Shown: positions 16,840 through 24,913 of the stretch, piece by piece
How positions within the stretch are numbered: the first letter of the stretch is position 1
Layout: each line of letters starts with the position of its first letter
Source of the DNA: Clostridia bacterium
GTDB lineage: Bacteria > Bacillota > Clostridia > RGIG6154
Direction of reading: 5' to 3'
Assembly: GCA_017626145.1 (NCBI GenBank)
Contig: JAGAJK010000034.1
Location: 62,001-126,000 of the forward strand
DNA length: 64,000 bases
Program-made: the position numbers and the translations under genes
The notes under the pieces: generated by a model
Databases searched by the model: none
Told to the model about the DNA's origin: nothing
What the model saw: only the letters and a program-made list of their open reading frames with translations

Positions 16840-17313
16840 TCAGTTAAGAATGGCAACAGCTACATTAAGATAGCCGGCAAAAAGAAGCCAGACTATGTAG
16901 GGTATCTGAAGAATTGCCGCCCATTTTGATGTTACGGAAAAAACAAGTGTCATAAGAATTGCTGTTCCGAGAAGAAGGAGAAGCCATACAAAGGCAAACC
17001 AGTAAAGGCCGAAAATAAAGAACCACACAGGCCAGAGAAAGCAGAAGCAGAGATTTAAAATAAAAAATGCGGTGGAAACAAATTTAGCGTCCCGTGTCGC
17101 CTTTGGCGAGGTAAGCACAAGTGCAAGAGAAATCCCCATTAATGTGTAAAGAATTGCCCATACTATGGGAAAAACCAACGCAGGTGGATTAAGAGGCGGC
17201 TTTATCGCCTGTGCATTATAAATCGCAGTTGCACCTCGGGTAAGGTAGCCTGAAAGAAAGCCTGTGCCCACACTTGCAGCTATCGAAAGAAGAAAGGTAA
17301 AAAATTTTTTCAT
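16840..17313 (-). CDS. TspO/MBR family membrane protein (tryptophan-rich sensory protein)
   Basis: A 157-residue membrane protein with five predicted helices, the layout of the TspO/translocator family that binds porphyrins and other hydrophobic ligands. The signature is the PPLNPPALVFPIVWAILYT stretch of helix 2, with further tryptophans in FLWPVWFF and SKWAAILQIPYIVW. A GTGAGG ribosome site lies about 9 nt before the ATG. It stands alone, with the terminator element straight after the stop. I did not find a convincing promoter in the 170 bp upstream. Its ligand in this organism is unknown. Confidence 0.88.
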   Translation of the reverse strand: MKKFFTFLLSIAASVGTGFLSGYLTRGATAIYNAQAIKPPLNPPALVFPIVWAILYTLMGISLALVLTSPKATRDAKFVSTAFFILNLCFCFLWPVWFFIFGLYWFAFVWLLLLLGTAILMTLVFSVTSKWAAILQIPYIVWLLFAGYLNVAVAILN

Positions 17314-17486
17314 TGAAAAACCTCACATTCCGAGCCGTACCGACATAAAAACGGATAACGGCGTATATTACGACTTGAGATGCCTTAAAACTGCTTCCTG
17401 AAAATACATAAACTGCGTGTAATTGAGAAAAATAACCATTAAGCGAAAAAAACAATAAAAATTCTAATAAAATTTACAAAAAACTA

Positions 17487-17515
17487 TTGACTTTTTTGCC
17501 AATTAATGGTAATAT
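17487..17515 (+). promoter_or_regulatory. Promoter of the candidate small RNA
   Basis: TTGACT (17487-17492) and TAATAT (17510-17515) are 17 bp apart, placing a start near 17522, directly at the first hairpin of the RNA. Confidence 0.65.
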
Positions 17516-17520
17516 TAACT

Positions 17521-17605
17521 CATGGAGCAGAGATGCTCCGGGCAACCTTAAAGGTTGGAACATTTTGGTATAGGAAGAGTCGGTTTATCCGGCTCTTCTT
17601 TCTTT
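17521..17605 (+). ncRNA. Candidate structured small RNA or attenuator upstream of glutamine synthetase
   Basis: About 85 nt between its own promoter and a T-rich tail fold into three hairpins. The first (17524-17539) has stem GGAGC/GCTCC and loop AGAGAT. The second (17543-17557) is CAACC/GGTTG with loop TTAAA. The third (17574-17598) is the 10-bp GAAGAGTCGG/CCGGCTCTTC stem followed by TTTCTTT, an intrinsic terminator. Loop AGAGAT obeys the A1/G4 hexaloop rule of ANTAR-antiterminator targets, which in Clostridia often precede nitrogen genes, but the second loop does not. The gene for glutamine synthetase has a separate strong promoter downstream, so this may be a free RNA. I do not recognise a known riboswitch class. 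Confidence 0.55.
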
Positions 17606-17750
17606 ATAAAAATACTGTACCGGGCCACATTTTCAAAGCATCTGTTACAGTATATGGAATATATTTAATAATTATTCCCTTATTTAAAAGTCAACTTTTC
17701 TGAAGAAAAGTTATTCGATGTAAAAGAACGTCGGGGCAATTTGCGCTGTC

Positions 17751-17779
17751 TTGACAACAGCATAGTAAAATGTTATAAT
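17751..17779 (+). promoter_or_regulatory. Promoter of glutamine synthetase III gene
   Basis: A consensus TTGACA (17751-17756) and TATAAT (17774-17779) are 17 bp apart, 34 bp before the start codon. The 145 bp between the small RNA terminator and this promoter hold two weak inverted repeats (ACTGTA/TACAGT; AACTTTTC/GAAAAGTT) and no gene. Confidence 0.88.
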
Positions 17780-17813
17780 TATTTATCTATATAATGATGC
17801 AAGGAGAGATTGT

Positions 17814-19910
17814 ATGAGCTCAGTTACAGAAATTTTCGGCACTATGGTTTTTGGTGACACAACGATGCAGGAACGTCTTCCGAGAGAAACGTATAAAGCA
17901 TTGCAAAAAACCATTAAAGACGGAAAAAGACTTGATATTAACATAGCAAACGTTGTTGCAAATTCTATGAAGGACTGGGCAATAGAGCACGGCGTTACGC
18001 ATTTTACTCACTGGTTCCAGCCTATGACAGGCGTAACTGCGGAAAAGCACGACAGCTTTATTTCTCCTGCAGACGGTGGAAATGTTATTATGGAATTTTC
18101 GGGCAAGGAGCTTGTTCAGGGTGAGCCTGACGCATCCTCGTTCCCGTCGGGCGGACTTCGTGCAACCTTTGAAGCACGAGGCTACACTACCTGGGATCCT
18201 ACCTCTTATGCATTTATAAAAGGTAAAACACTTTGCATTCCTACCGCATTTTGTTCCTACGGTGGTGAAGCTCTTGACAAAAAGACACCGCTTCTGCGTT
18301 CTATGGAAACAATGGGCAAGCAGGCGCTTCGTGTTGTAAAGCTTTTCGGTAACGAAAATGTTACCTCGGTTAAAACAACAGTAGGGCCCGAGCAGGAATA
18401 TTTCCTCATTGATAAGGATATTTTTTACAAGCGCCCTGACCTTATGTATACCGGCAGAACACTTTTCGGTTCAAGACCGCCTAAGGGTCAGGAAATGGAC
18501 GACCATTATTTCGGTACGATAAAAACCAGAGTTGCGCAGTTTATGGAAGAGCTTAATTCCGAGCTGTGGAAGCTTGGAATACTTGCCAAAACTCAGCATA
18601 ACGAAGCGGCTCCGTCACAGCACGAGCTTGCTCCTATATTTACAACAACAAATATTGCAACAGACCACAATCAGCTTACAATGGAGCTTATGCAGAGAAT
18701 TGCAAAGCGTCACAATCTTGTATGCGTTCTTCACGAAAAGCCCTTCTCCTGCGTAACAGGAAGCGGTAAGCATAACAACTGGTCGGTTTCTACAAACACG
18801 GGAAAGAACCTTCTTGACCCCGGTGAAACACCGTATGAGAATGCACAGTTTTTATTATTCCTCTGTGCAGTTTTGAAAGCAGTTGACGACTATCAGGATA
18901 TGATTCGTGTTTCCGTAGCCTCGGCAGGAAACGACCACCGTCTCGGTGCAAACGAAGCTCCTCCTGCAGTTGTATCGGTATTTTTAGGTGATGAGCTTAC
19001 CGAAATACTTGATGCAATTGAAAAGGATTCTGCTTACGATGCCAAGGAAAAGGTACAGATGAAGGTCGGAGTTCATGTTCTTCCGAGATTCCCAAAAGAC
19101 ACTACCGACAGAAACAGAACAAGCCCTGTGGCATTTACCGGTAATAAATTTGAGTTCCGTATGCTTGGCTCATCGGCATCCGTTTCGGGTCTTAACATAG
19201 TTATCAACACAGCGGTTGCAGAAAGCTTGAAGCAGTTCGCAGACCGCCTGGAAAATTCAGAAAACTTTGAAGAAGATTTACATAATTTAATCCGTGAGGT
19301 TATAAAAGAGCATAAGAGAATTATTTTCAACGGTAACGGCTACGACGATGCGTGGATGGAGGAAGCAAAGAAAAGAGGACTTCTTAACTTAAGAACAACT
19401 CCCGATTGCCTTCCATACTATATTGCCGATAAAAATCTTAAGCTTTTTGCAGACCACAAGGTGTTTAATCCCCTTGAGGTAAATGCCCGTTATGAAATTA
19501 AGGTCGAAAACTATACAAAGACCATCGCAATTGAAGCACGTACTATGATTGATATGGTAAACAAGGATATTCTTCCTGCAGTAAGCGGCTTTACAAAACA
19601 GCTCAGCGATGAGATTATATCCAAAAAGACTGCAATTTCGGGAATTGACTGTTCCTATGAAGAGGCTACCCTTCGTACTCTTTCAGAGCTTCTTTCAAAG
19701 GCTTATAAGGTTGTAAAGGAGCTTGAAGAAAAGGTATCGAAGTTTTCAGCTGATAATTATGCAACGCAGGCTATGGCAGATTATTGTAAAAATGACGTTC
19801 TTCCCGTTATGGAAGAGCTTCGTGACACAGTTGACAAAGCAGAAGAAATTTCCGACAGAAAATGCTGGCCTTATCCGACCTACGGCGACCTTCTTTTCGG
19901 TGTAAAATAA
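17814..19910 (+). CDS. glnN: Glutamine synthetase type III
   Basis: A 698-residue cytosolic enzyme that makes glutamine from glutamate, ammonia and ATP. Length and motifs identify the large type III family rather than GlnA: the N-terminal [30 protein letters not shown], then [20 protein letters not shown], the metal-site [23 protein letters not shown], and [10 protein letters not shown] with [16 protein letters not shown] near the active site. An AAGGAGA site precedes the ATG by 7 nt. It is a single-gene unit with its own promoter and terminator. A candidate structured RNA sits 200 bp upstream and may link its expression to nitrogen state. Confidence 0.97.
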   Translation: MSSVTEIFGTMVFGDTTMQERLPRETYKALQKTIKDGKRLDINIANVVANSMKDWAIEHGVTHFTHWFQPMTGVTAEKHDSFISPADGGNVIMEFSGKELVQGEPDASSFPSGGLRATFEARGYTTWDPTSYAFIKGKTLCIPTAFCSYGGEALDKKTPLLRSMETMGKQALRVVKLFGNENVTSVKTTVGPEQEYFLIDKDIFYKRPDLMYTGRTLFGSRPPKGQEMDDHYFGTIKTRVAQFMEELNSELWKLGILAKTQHNEAAPSQHELAPIFTTTNIATDHNQLTMELMQRIAKRHNLVCVLHEKPFSCVTGSGKHNNWSVSTNTGKNLLDPGETPYENAQFLLFLCAVLKAVDDYQDMIRVSVASAGNDHRLGANEAPPAVVSVFLGDELTEILDAIEKDSAYDAKEKVQMKVGVHVLPRFPKDTTDRNRTSPVAFTGNKFEFRMLGSSASVSGLNIVINTAVAESLKQFADRLENSENFEEDLHNLIREVIKEHKRIIFNGNGYDDAWMEEAKKRGLLNLRTTPDCLPYYIADKNLKLFADHKVFNPLEVNARYEIKVENYTKTIAIEARTMIDMVNKDILPAVSGFTKQLSDEIISKKTAISGIDCSYEEATLRTLSELLSKAYKVVKELEEKVSKFSADNYATQAMADYCKNDVLPVMEELRDTVDKAEEISDRKCWPYPTYGDLLFGVK

Positions 19911-19920
19911 TAAAACAATT

Positions 19921-19954
19921 CCTTCGGATTAACCTTATACGATTAATTCGGAGG
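19921..19954 (+). terminator. Terminator of glutamine synthetase gene
   Basis: A 12-bp stem CCTTCGGATTAA/TTAATTCGGAGG (with G-T pairs) is followed by TTTTTG. Confidence 0.8.
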
Positions 19955-20010
19955 TTTTTGTATTTTAAGATATAATTGTTAAGAAAGCTTGTTAAATTTT
20001 AATAATCTGA

Positions 20011-20462
20011 ATAAAAATAACACACTTAAAAGTGTGTTATCTGTTAAATCCTTCTATTGTTAGTTTTAAACGTATCATCAGGGGTACGGTCCGTTCACCA
20101 CGTGCTCCGACCGCTCTTTGCGGTGCCCGTCGCACAGGTGTACTCCCGACTCCACAGTCCGCAAGCTTTTTGCTTGCGGCTGCTCCGACGAATTTTTCTG
20201 CTTCGCAGAAAGTTCGTCCCCGTATCCGGAGCATAAATAAAAATAACACACTTAAAAGTGTGTTATCCGTTAAATCCTTCTATTGTTAGTTTTAAACGTA
20301 TCATCAGGGGTACGGTCCGTTCACCACGTGCTCCGACCGCCCTTGGCGGTGCCCGTCGCACAGGTGTACTCCCGACTCCACAGTCCGCAAGCTTTTTGCT
20401 TGCGGCTGCTCCGACGAACTTTTCTGCTTCGCAGAAAGTTCGTCCCCGTATCCGGAGCATAA
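20011..20462. repeat. 226-bp tandem duplication beside tRNA-Lys
   Basis: Two copies (20011-20236 and 20237-20462) repeat with a period of exactly 226 bp and differ at only about half a dozen bases. Each begins with a terminator-like hairpin AACACACTT/AAGTGTGTT and continues into a GC-rich, strongly folded block with stems such as CCGCAAGC/GCTTGCGG and TTTCTGC/GCAGAAA. A third unit starts at 20463 but switches after the hairpin into tRNA-Lys. Open frames of 70-94 codons exist on both strands but lack ribosome sites and probably encode nothing. Confidence 0.85.
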
Positions 20463-20501
20463 ATAAAAATAACACACTCTATGAGTGTGTTATTTTTATT
20501 T
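20461..20501 (-). terminator. Terminator of tRNA-Lys
   Basis: A perfect 18-bp stem (arms 20461-20478 and 20484-20501) around a 5-nt loop, A/T-rich at its base, directly abuts the tRNA 3' end. The same hairpin core opens each 226-bp repeat. Confidence 0.85.
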
Positions 20502-20576
20502 GGTGCACCATCAGGGGTTCGAACCCGGGACACCCTGATTAAGAGTCAGGTGCTCTACCAACTGAGCTAATGGTGC
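20501..20576 (-). tRNA. tRNA-Lys (anticodon CTT)
   Basis: Read on the minus strand this is a 76-nt cloverleaf: acceptor GCACCAT pairs with ATGGTGC, the D arm is GCTCAGTTGGTAGAGC, and the anticodon stem CCTGA/TCAGG holds the 7-nt loop CTCTTAA with anticodon CTT (lysine, AAG codons). The T arm contains the GGTTCGAACCC core. The 3' CCA is encoded. A promoter and a strong terminator flank it. Confidence 0.97.
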
Positions 20577-20608
20577 ATATTTAGTTGTATTGTTCTCAAC
20601 ATTTAAAG

Positions 20609-20637
20609 ATTATATCATAAAAATTTAAGTTTGTAAA
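20609..20637 (-). promoter_or_regulatory. Promoter of tRNA-Lys
   Basis: TTTACA (20632-20637) and TATAAT (20609-20614) on the minus strand are 17 bp apart, 33 bp before the tRNA. Confidence 0.75.
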
Positions 20638-20715
20638 GGGTATTTTTAAATTTTTTTTGATTTTTCTTATATTTTTTCTTATTTAACTGCTTTTATTCAA
20701 TTTTTTTCTGCTTTA

Positions 20716-20744
20716 TTGCTTTAAAATCAATAATATGCTATAAT
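20716..20744 (+). promoter_or_regulatory. Promoter of the SLH-protein gene
   Basis: TTGCTT (20716-20721) and TATAAT (20739-20744) are 17 bp apart, just before the GAGGTGG ribosome site at 20751-20757. Confidence 0.75.
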
Positions 20745-20763
20745 GAAATATGAGGTGGTAGCG

Positions 20764-22647
20764 ATGAAAAAAATTTTGTCATTTATTCTTGGTGCTTTAT
20801 TTATTATGTCTGCATTTTCGTTTCCGGTATGCGCTGAAAACGAATATCCTGAAGGTGCGGACGACTGGGCAAAAGCAGGAATAATCAAATCAATGGCTAT
20901 TATAGACAGCATTAGTCCGGAGGGTCTGCGTAATGATTACAAAGCTCCTGTCACACGTGAGGATTTTTGTACTGTTTTGTTCGACCTTTGTAAGAAAATT
21001 GACCGGAATAAGCTAATCAACATAACCGATACAGAATCACCTTTTGAGGATACAACCTCATTTTATGCAGCCGTCTGCTACCAGCTTGGAATTACAGAAG
21101 GCACAACCGAAACAACATTTGAACCTGACCGTAACATTACCCGTGAAGAAATGACCGTTATGATTAAACGATTTGCCGATGTTATGGAGATTACTCTTCC
21201 TGACGGTGACTTGTCGGTATTTGATGATTCCGCCAAGATATCCGAATGGGCAAGAGGAAGCGTTGCCTCAGTTAGTGCGGCAGGAATAATGAATGGAATT
21301 TCAGAAACGGAATTTTCACCCCTTACTTATGTTTCGTGGGAGGAATTTTTAGTTGTAATTCCACGTGTTTACAAATTTTTCACAGGAAAAGAAATACAAA
21401 TATACGAAGAATCAGACCCTGATGTTCTTGTGAAGCTGAATATTGTAAGTCAGGAAGATTTTGAAAAGGATGGCTCTATAACCAATCGTGAAGCACTACA
21501 GACGATTTCAAAGCTCATCGGTATTGAGCCTGATAAAACTGATCTTAAATACTGGTATATGATAGATGCTTTAGAGCCTCTTGACAGTCTTGCTGATGAA
21601 GATAAGCTTTTGCTTATGGGTCTTAGAAGTGAGTATCTTGACACGGAGGATTTTTTCTATATTGACCTTGACAAAAACACAACAAATCTTCAGGCACTTG
21701 CCTATGCTACAAGTCTTGTGCGTCAGCGTGACGGATGCGTGGTTTACCCACCCGCAAGTGCCCATGAAAACTCTGCAGAGATATTCGATGCGGCTTTAAA
21801 AAATGGTTTCATTAAGGAAATTCCCGAAGCTGATGCAAAAATTTTACGAAAAGATTTTTACGAGTTTTTAAGAAAGGCTTTATATATTAAGTTCTCAAAT
21901 TTCGGAATAACTACAAGCTACGCAAGATACATAGACCGACACATAAATAAAAAGGATAAGGTAGTCGAAGCTGTTAAAGAGGAAAAAACAATTACGGAAA
22001 TTTCCGCTGATGTCACCATTAACGATGATTTGTCAATTACCTACAAGCTTCCCGAAGAATACGAAAACATAATAAATTCAGAATTTATGGTAATGTACCG
22101 CATTGTAACAGATGGTGTAGAAAAAGGCGGTACGGGAAACTTTTTCAGGGAACCCGAGCTTGAGGGGTACAGGTTTGTGGAAATGCTTTCCGGGGAAGAA
22201 AACCCCGATTTTCTGCGGGTAACGTTTACTAAAACTGATTTTGAAACCAGAACCTCGGAGGTCTATTACTTTGACGTTGATTTGTCGGATTTTGAAAGGA
22301 TATATACCGACGAAGTAATAACACCCGGAACATATTACCACAAACCGGAGACGTGGCCTGCAACAAAGCTTACGCTTGCCCCGGGCGAAAGATTCCAGCA
22401 GGGCTCATATTATGTTTTAATCGGTTATGAAACAACCTACAGAAAAGCGGAATATAACAGCGTATTCCATTCGGCTTTCAGAGCTACATCAACAAGTAAC
22501 GCCCACATTCCGTCCGGCAAGCGGTCCTTTGGCGTATCGGCTGACGATATTCATATACAAAAGATAACCGTAGAACGCCAAAAGGATAAATTTATTCTTT
22601 ACGTTTCACCCATTTCTGAGGGTGAATTCAAAAACCAAACAATGTAA
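20764..22647 (+). CDS. Secreted S-layer-homology (SLH) domain protein
   Basis: The start is placed at the ATG at 20764, which follows a GAGGTGG site; an earlier in-frame ATG at 20743 overlaps the -10 box. The 627-residue product has a cleavable signal peptide (MKKILSFILGALF, ending near FPVCAEN). Three SLH-like repeats occupy about residues 25-190. They show the typical GTTETTFEPDRNITREEM and VSWEEF forms; SLH domains usually bind pyruvylated secondary wall polymers. A partial further SLH-like stretch may follow. The C-terminal 250 residues are beta-rich and unrecognised. It is monocistronic with a strong terminator downstream. Likely a wall-attached surface protein of unknown role. Confidence 0.85.
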   Translation: MKKILSFILGALFIMSAFSFPVCAENEYPEGADDWAKAGIIKSMAIIDSISPEGLRNDYKAPVTREDFCTVLFDLCKKIDRNKLINITDTESPFEDTTSFYAAVCYQLGITEGTTETTFEPDRNITREEMTVMIKRFADVMEITLPDGDLSVFDDSAKISEWARGSVASVSAAGIMNGISETEFSPLTYVSWEEFLVVIPRVYKFFTGKEIQIYEESDPDVLVKLNIVSQEDFEKDGSITNREALQTISKLIGIEPDKTDLKYWYMIDALEPLDSLADEDKLLLMGLRSEYLDTEDFFYIDLDKNTTNLQALAYATSLVRQRDGCVVYPPASAHENSAEIFDAALKNGFIKEIPEADAKILRKDFYEFLRKALYIKFSNFGITTSYARYIDRHINKKDKVVEAVKEEKTITEISADVTINDDLSITYKLPEEYENIINSEFMVMYRIVTDGVEKGGTGNFFREPELEGYRFVEMLSGEENPDFLRVTFTKTDFETRTSEVYYFDVDLSDFERIYTDEVITPGTYYHKPETWPATKLTLAPGERFQQGSYYVLIGYETTYRKAEYNSVFHSAFRATSTSNAHIPSGKRSFGVSADDIHIQKITVERQKDKFILYVSPISEGEFKNQTM

Positions 22648-22653
22648 TTGTTA

Positions 22654-22710
22654 TAGGAAATGTAAAAAAAGTTCAAAGGCTGTAAAAAAATCGATGATTT
22701 TTTTACAGCC
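22654..22710 (+). terminator. Terminator-like dispersed element, copy 3
   Basis: A 15-bp stem GGCTGTAAAAAAATC/GATTTTTTTACAGCC (22678-22710) is followed by TCTTTTCTT. Just upstream, AATGTAAAAAAAGTTC (22660-22675) matches the outer arm of copy 1 at 10964-11059. It ends the SLH-protein transcript. Confidence 0.88.
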
Positions 22711-22717
22711 TCTTTTC

Positions 22718-22746
22718 TTGACATATGTGGCGCTTTAAGATAAAAT
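22718..22746 (+). promoter_or_regulatory. Promoter of the holA-HD operon
   Basis: TTGACA (22718-22723) and TAAAAT (22741-22746) are 17 bp apart and start only 7 bp after the preceding terminator. Confidence 0.8.
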
Positions 22747-22762
22747 ATACTAAGGTGAAATT

Positions 22763-23746
22763 ATGGAAAAGATTATAAAGCATATAAAGGAAAAGAAATT
22801 TGATAAGCTGTACTTTTTCCACGGCGAAGAGGTATTTTTATCAAATTATTATGTAAAGCTTATAAAAAAGCATACTGTCGGAGATGATGAATTCAACTTC
22901 ATTTCTCTTGATTCCGAGGATGTTTTATCCTTTCAGGATGCCATAGAGTCAACTCCCGTTTTCAGCGAGGAAAAGCTTGTCATCATCAAAGGGCTTGACT
23001 TTTCAAAGGAATGGAAGTCTGATACATATGCATTTTTTGAGGAAATGCTTGAAAATATGCCCTACTACACAAGGCTTATTCTTGTGTGTGCAACTGTTGA
23101 CAAGAAAAGTAAAATATACAAGCTGCTTTCCTCGAAATGCACCGAATGTGTTTTCGAACATCAGAAGCCACGGGACATTGTAAAGTGGATTATAAAGGTA
23201 ACTCAGTCAAAGGGTGTGTCAATTGATGTTGATGCGGCAGAAATGATGACGGAATACGCAGGAGTTGATATGAATCTGCTGATTAACGAAATAGACAAGC
23301 TTGCATCTTACACAGGAGAAGGCGGTAAAATTACCGCCGAAGCAGTAGAACAGCTTTGTACTAAAAACATCAACGCAAAGGTTTATTCTCTTATGGATGC
23401 TATTATGGCACGGAAGGCAACCGATGCATTTCTGATATTAAATGAGCTTAAACGTGAAAAAGAAGAGCCCAACTACATAAACGGTTCTCTTATGCGAAAC
23501 ATTCTGGGTATTTTACAGTATAAGGCGTTAAAGGAAGAGGGAAAAAGCATCGCTTCCATCTGCGAAAAAATGAATCTTCGTCCCTTTGTTCAGAAAAAAT
23601 ACGCAGTATACGAAAAAAGCTTTAAAGAAGCCTTCCTTATAGAGATGGTTTCGGAGTGCTCCGACTTTGACGTAAAGCTGAAATCAGGGGGAATGGATGG
23701 CTACAGCGGTCTTACCTTGCTTATTTCAAAAATGATAAAAGGATAA
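22763..23746 (+). CDS. holA: DNA polymerase III delta subunit
   Basis: This 327-residue protein belongs to the clamp-loader complex that opens the beta sliding clamp in replication. The start LYFFHGEEVFLSNYYVKLI and the segment VDMNLLINEIDKLASY are typical of the HolA family, where an AAA+-like fold has a degenerate P-loop (here HGEEVFL rather than GKT). The C-terminal helical domain, with LMDAIMARKATDAFLIL, would form the collar. Length is normal. An AAGGTG site precedes the ATG. A small HD-domain gene follows after 4 nt and is probably co-transcribed. Confidence 0.9.
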   Translation: MEKIIKHIKEKKFDKLYFFHGEEVFLSNYYVKLIKKHTVGDDEFNFISLDSEDVLSFQDAIESTPVFSEEKLVIIKGLDFSKEWKSDTYAFFEEMLENMPYYTRLILVCATVDKKSKIYKLLSSKCTECVFEHQKPRDIVKWIIKVTQSKGVSIDVDAAEMMTEYAGVDMNLLINEIDKLASYTGEGGKITAEAVEQLCTKNINAKVYSLMDAIMARKATDAFLILNELKREKEEPNYINGSLMRNILGILQYKALKEEGKSIASICEKMNLRPFVQKKYAVYEKSFKEAFLIEMVSECSDFDVKLKSGGMDGYSGLTLLISKMIKG

Positions 23747-23750
23747 AAAT

Positions 23751-24407
23751 ATGACATACGAAGAAATTAAAAAAAATGAAGCAATTAAAACCTATATAAC
23801 TCAAGCGGACAATTCGCTTATTTCCCTTGGATATACCGAGCACAGCTTTGCTCACGTTGCAAAGGTTTCCGAAACAGCAGGCGAGATTTTAAAAATCTTA
23901 GGCTATGACGAAAGAATGGTAGAGCTTGCAAAAATCGCAGGATATCTGCACGACATAGGAAATCTTGTTAACCGTATTGAGCATTCTCAGAGCGGTGCAG
24001 TTATGGCGTTCCGCATACTTGATAATCTTAAGTTCCCTGCAGAAGAAATCGCTTTGATTACAACGGCAATCGGCAATCACGACGAGGGCACAGGAGTAGC
24101 GGTAAACGAAATTGCGGCAGCTTTGATTTTGGCCGACAAAACCGACGTACGCAGAAGCAGAGTAAGAAACTCGGATATATCAAGCTTTGATATTCACGAC
24201 AGAGTAAATTATTCGGTTTTCAAGTCGGAGCTTGACATCGACACCGAACTGAAAACCATAACACTCAACCTCTCTATCGACAACCACTTCAGCTCGGTGA
24301 TGGATTATTTCGAAATCTTCCTCAACCGAATGATTATGTGCCGCAAAGCGGCAGAAAAGCTGAATATGCAATTCAAACTTGTTATAAACGACCAACAGCT
24401 GATATAA
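23751..24407 (+). CDS. HD-domain phosphohydrolase family protein
   Basis: A 218-residue soluble protein with a complete HD metal-binding signature: H33 (EHSFAHV), the His-Asp pair in YLHDIGN (about residue 70), H79 region (IEHSQSGA), and the downstream Asp in LADKTDVRR (about residue 130). HD proteins are metal-dependent phosphohydrolases acting on nucleotides, ppGpp or cyclic dinucleotides; the substrate here is unknown. The C-terminal 70 residues are a small alpha/beta part without a recognised family. An AAAGGAT ribosome site overlaps the end of holA, 4 nt away, implying one transcript. Confidence 0.85.
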   Translation: MTYEEIKKNEAIKTYITQADNSLISLGYTEHSFAHVAKVSETAGEILKILGYDERMVELAKIAGYLHDIGNLVNRIEHSQSGAVMAFRILDNLKFPAEEIALITTAIGNHDEGTGVAVNEIAAALILADKTDVRRSRVRNSDISSFDIHDRVNYSVFKSELDIDTELKTITLNLSIDNHFSSVMDYFEIFLNRMIMCRKAAEKLNMQFKLVINDQQLI

Positions 24408-24648
24408 AAGAGGGTGTAGCAAAATGCACAGACCACACAAGGCCAAGGAAACGCTTAACAAAGCCTTTCGGCTGCAACTAAAAAGTTAAAACAAAGCAAA
24501 ACTGAAGGAAGAAATTCGTTGTTTGACGAATTTGTATTACAAAATGCCTTGTGTTTTGAACAAACTTCACCTTCGTCGGAACAAACTTAAGCTTTTACGG
24601 AAATACTTTAAAAAGCACTTCCTTTTAGCACCGTTGTTCCTCCTCTTT

Positions 24649-24701
24649 CCATAAAGTCATATGACTTTATGGAGTCCCGAAAAGTAAATTACTTTTCGGG
24701 A
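24649..24701. repeat. Pair of long adjacent palindromes
   Basis: A 24-bp perfect palindrome CCATAAAGTCAT/ATGACTTTATGG (24649-24672) is followed two bases later by TCCCGAAAAGTAA/TTACTTTTCGGGA with a single-base centre (24675-24701). They lie in a 500-bp stretch (24408-24913) without a gene. Confidence 0.85.
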
Positions 24702-24754
24702 AAAAGGAGAAGCAAAGCTAAGAGCGGAGTTTTGCGAAACAAGCAAAACGGAGT

Positions 24755-24852
24755 AAATCAGCTTTTGCTTTGACGACGTACGCCTTCGGGTAACCCAACA
24801 AAGCCTTTGAAAGTGGCTTTGTTGGTTCAGTTTGTCCAATCTGCACTATTTT
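24755..24852 (+). repeat. Dispersed repeat family B, copy 1 (with hairpin insert)
   Basis: The sequence AAATCAGCTTTTGCTTTGAC, then GTACGCCTTCGGGT, and after an insert TTCAGTTTGTCCAATCTGC, matches 61181-61243. The 31-bp insert (24795-24825) is itself a hairpin, CCAACAAAGCC/GGCTTTGTTGG. A third copy of the core lies at 40506-40541 on the other strand. Confidence 0.75.
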
Positions 24853-24866
24853 CCGTCCACCCTAAA

Positions 24867-24905
24867 GGAGCTGTAGCAAAACGAAATTCGTTTTACTACA
24901 GCTCC
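24867..24905. terminator. Bidirectional terminator-like hairpin
   Basis: A 19-bp near-perfect stem (arms 24867-24885 and 24887-24905, one mismatch region) lies between the convergent HD and RCC1-repeat genes. Confidence 0.7.
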
Positions 24906-24913
24906 CTAAAGTT

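Noticed and set aside
17522-17550. Nine-codon leader peptide (MEQRCSGQP) inside the small RNA
   Set aside because: There is no Shine-Dalgarno sequence and the ATG lies at the predicted transcript start; the coding reading is probably chance.
20050-20100. tRNA-Lys remnant in each 226-bp repeat (shared ATCATCAGGGGT)
   Set aside because: The match to the tRNA 3' end extends over only about a dozen bases, and no cloverleaf can be drawn around it.
20032-20542. Overlapping frames of 70-94 codons on both strands in the 226-bp repeats and antisense to tRNA-Lys
   Set aside because: They arise from the GC-rich repeat and the antisense of the tRNA (a familiar annotation artefact) and lack ribosome sites.
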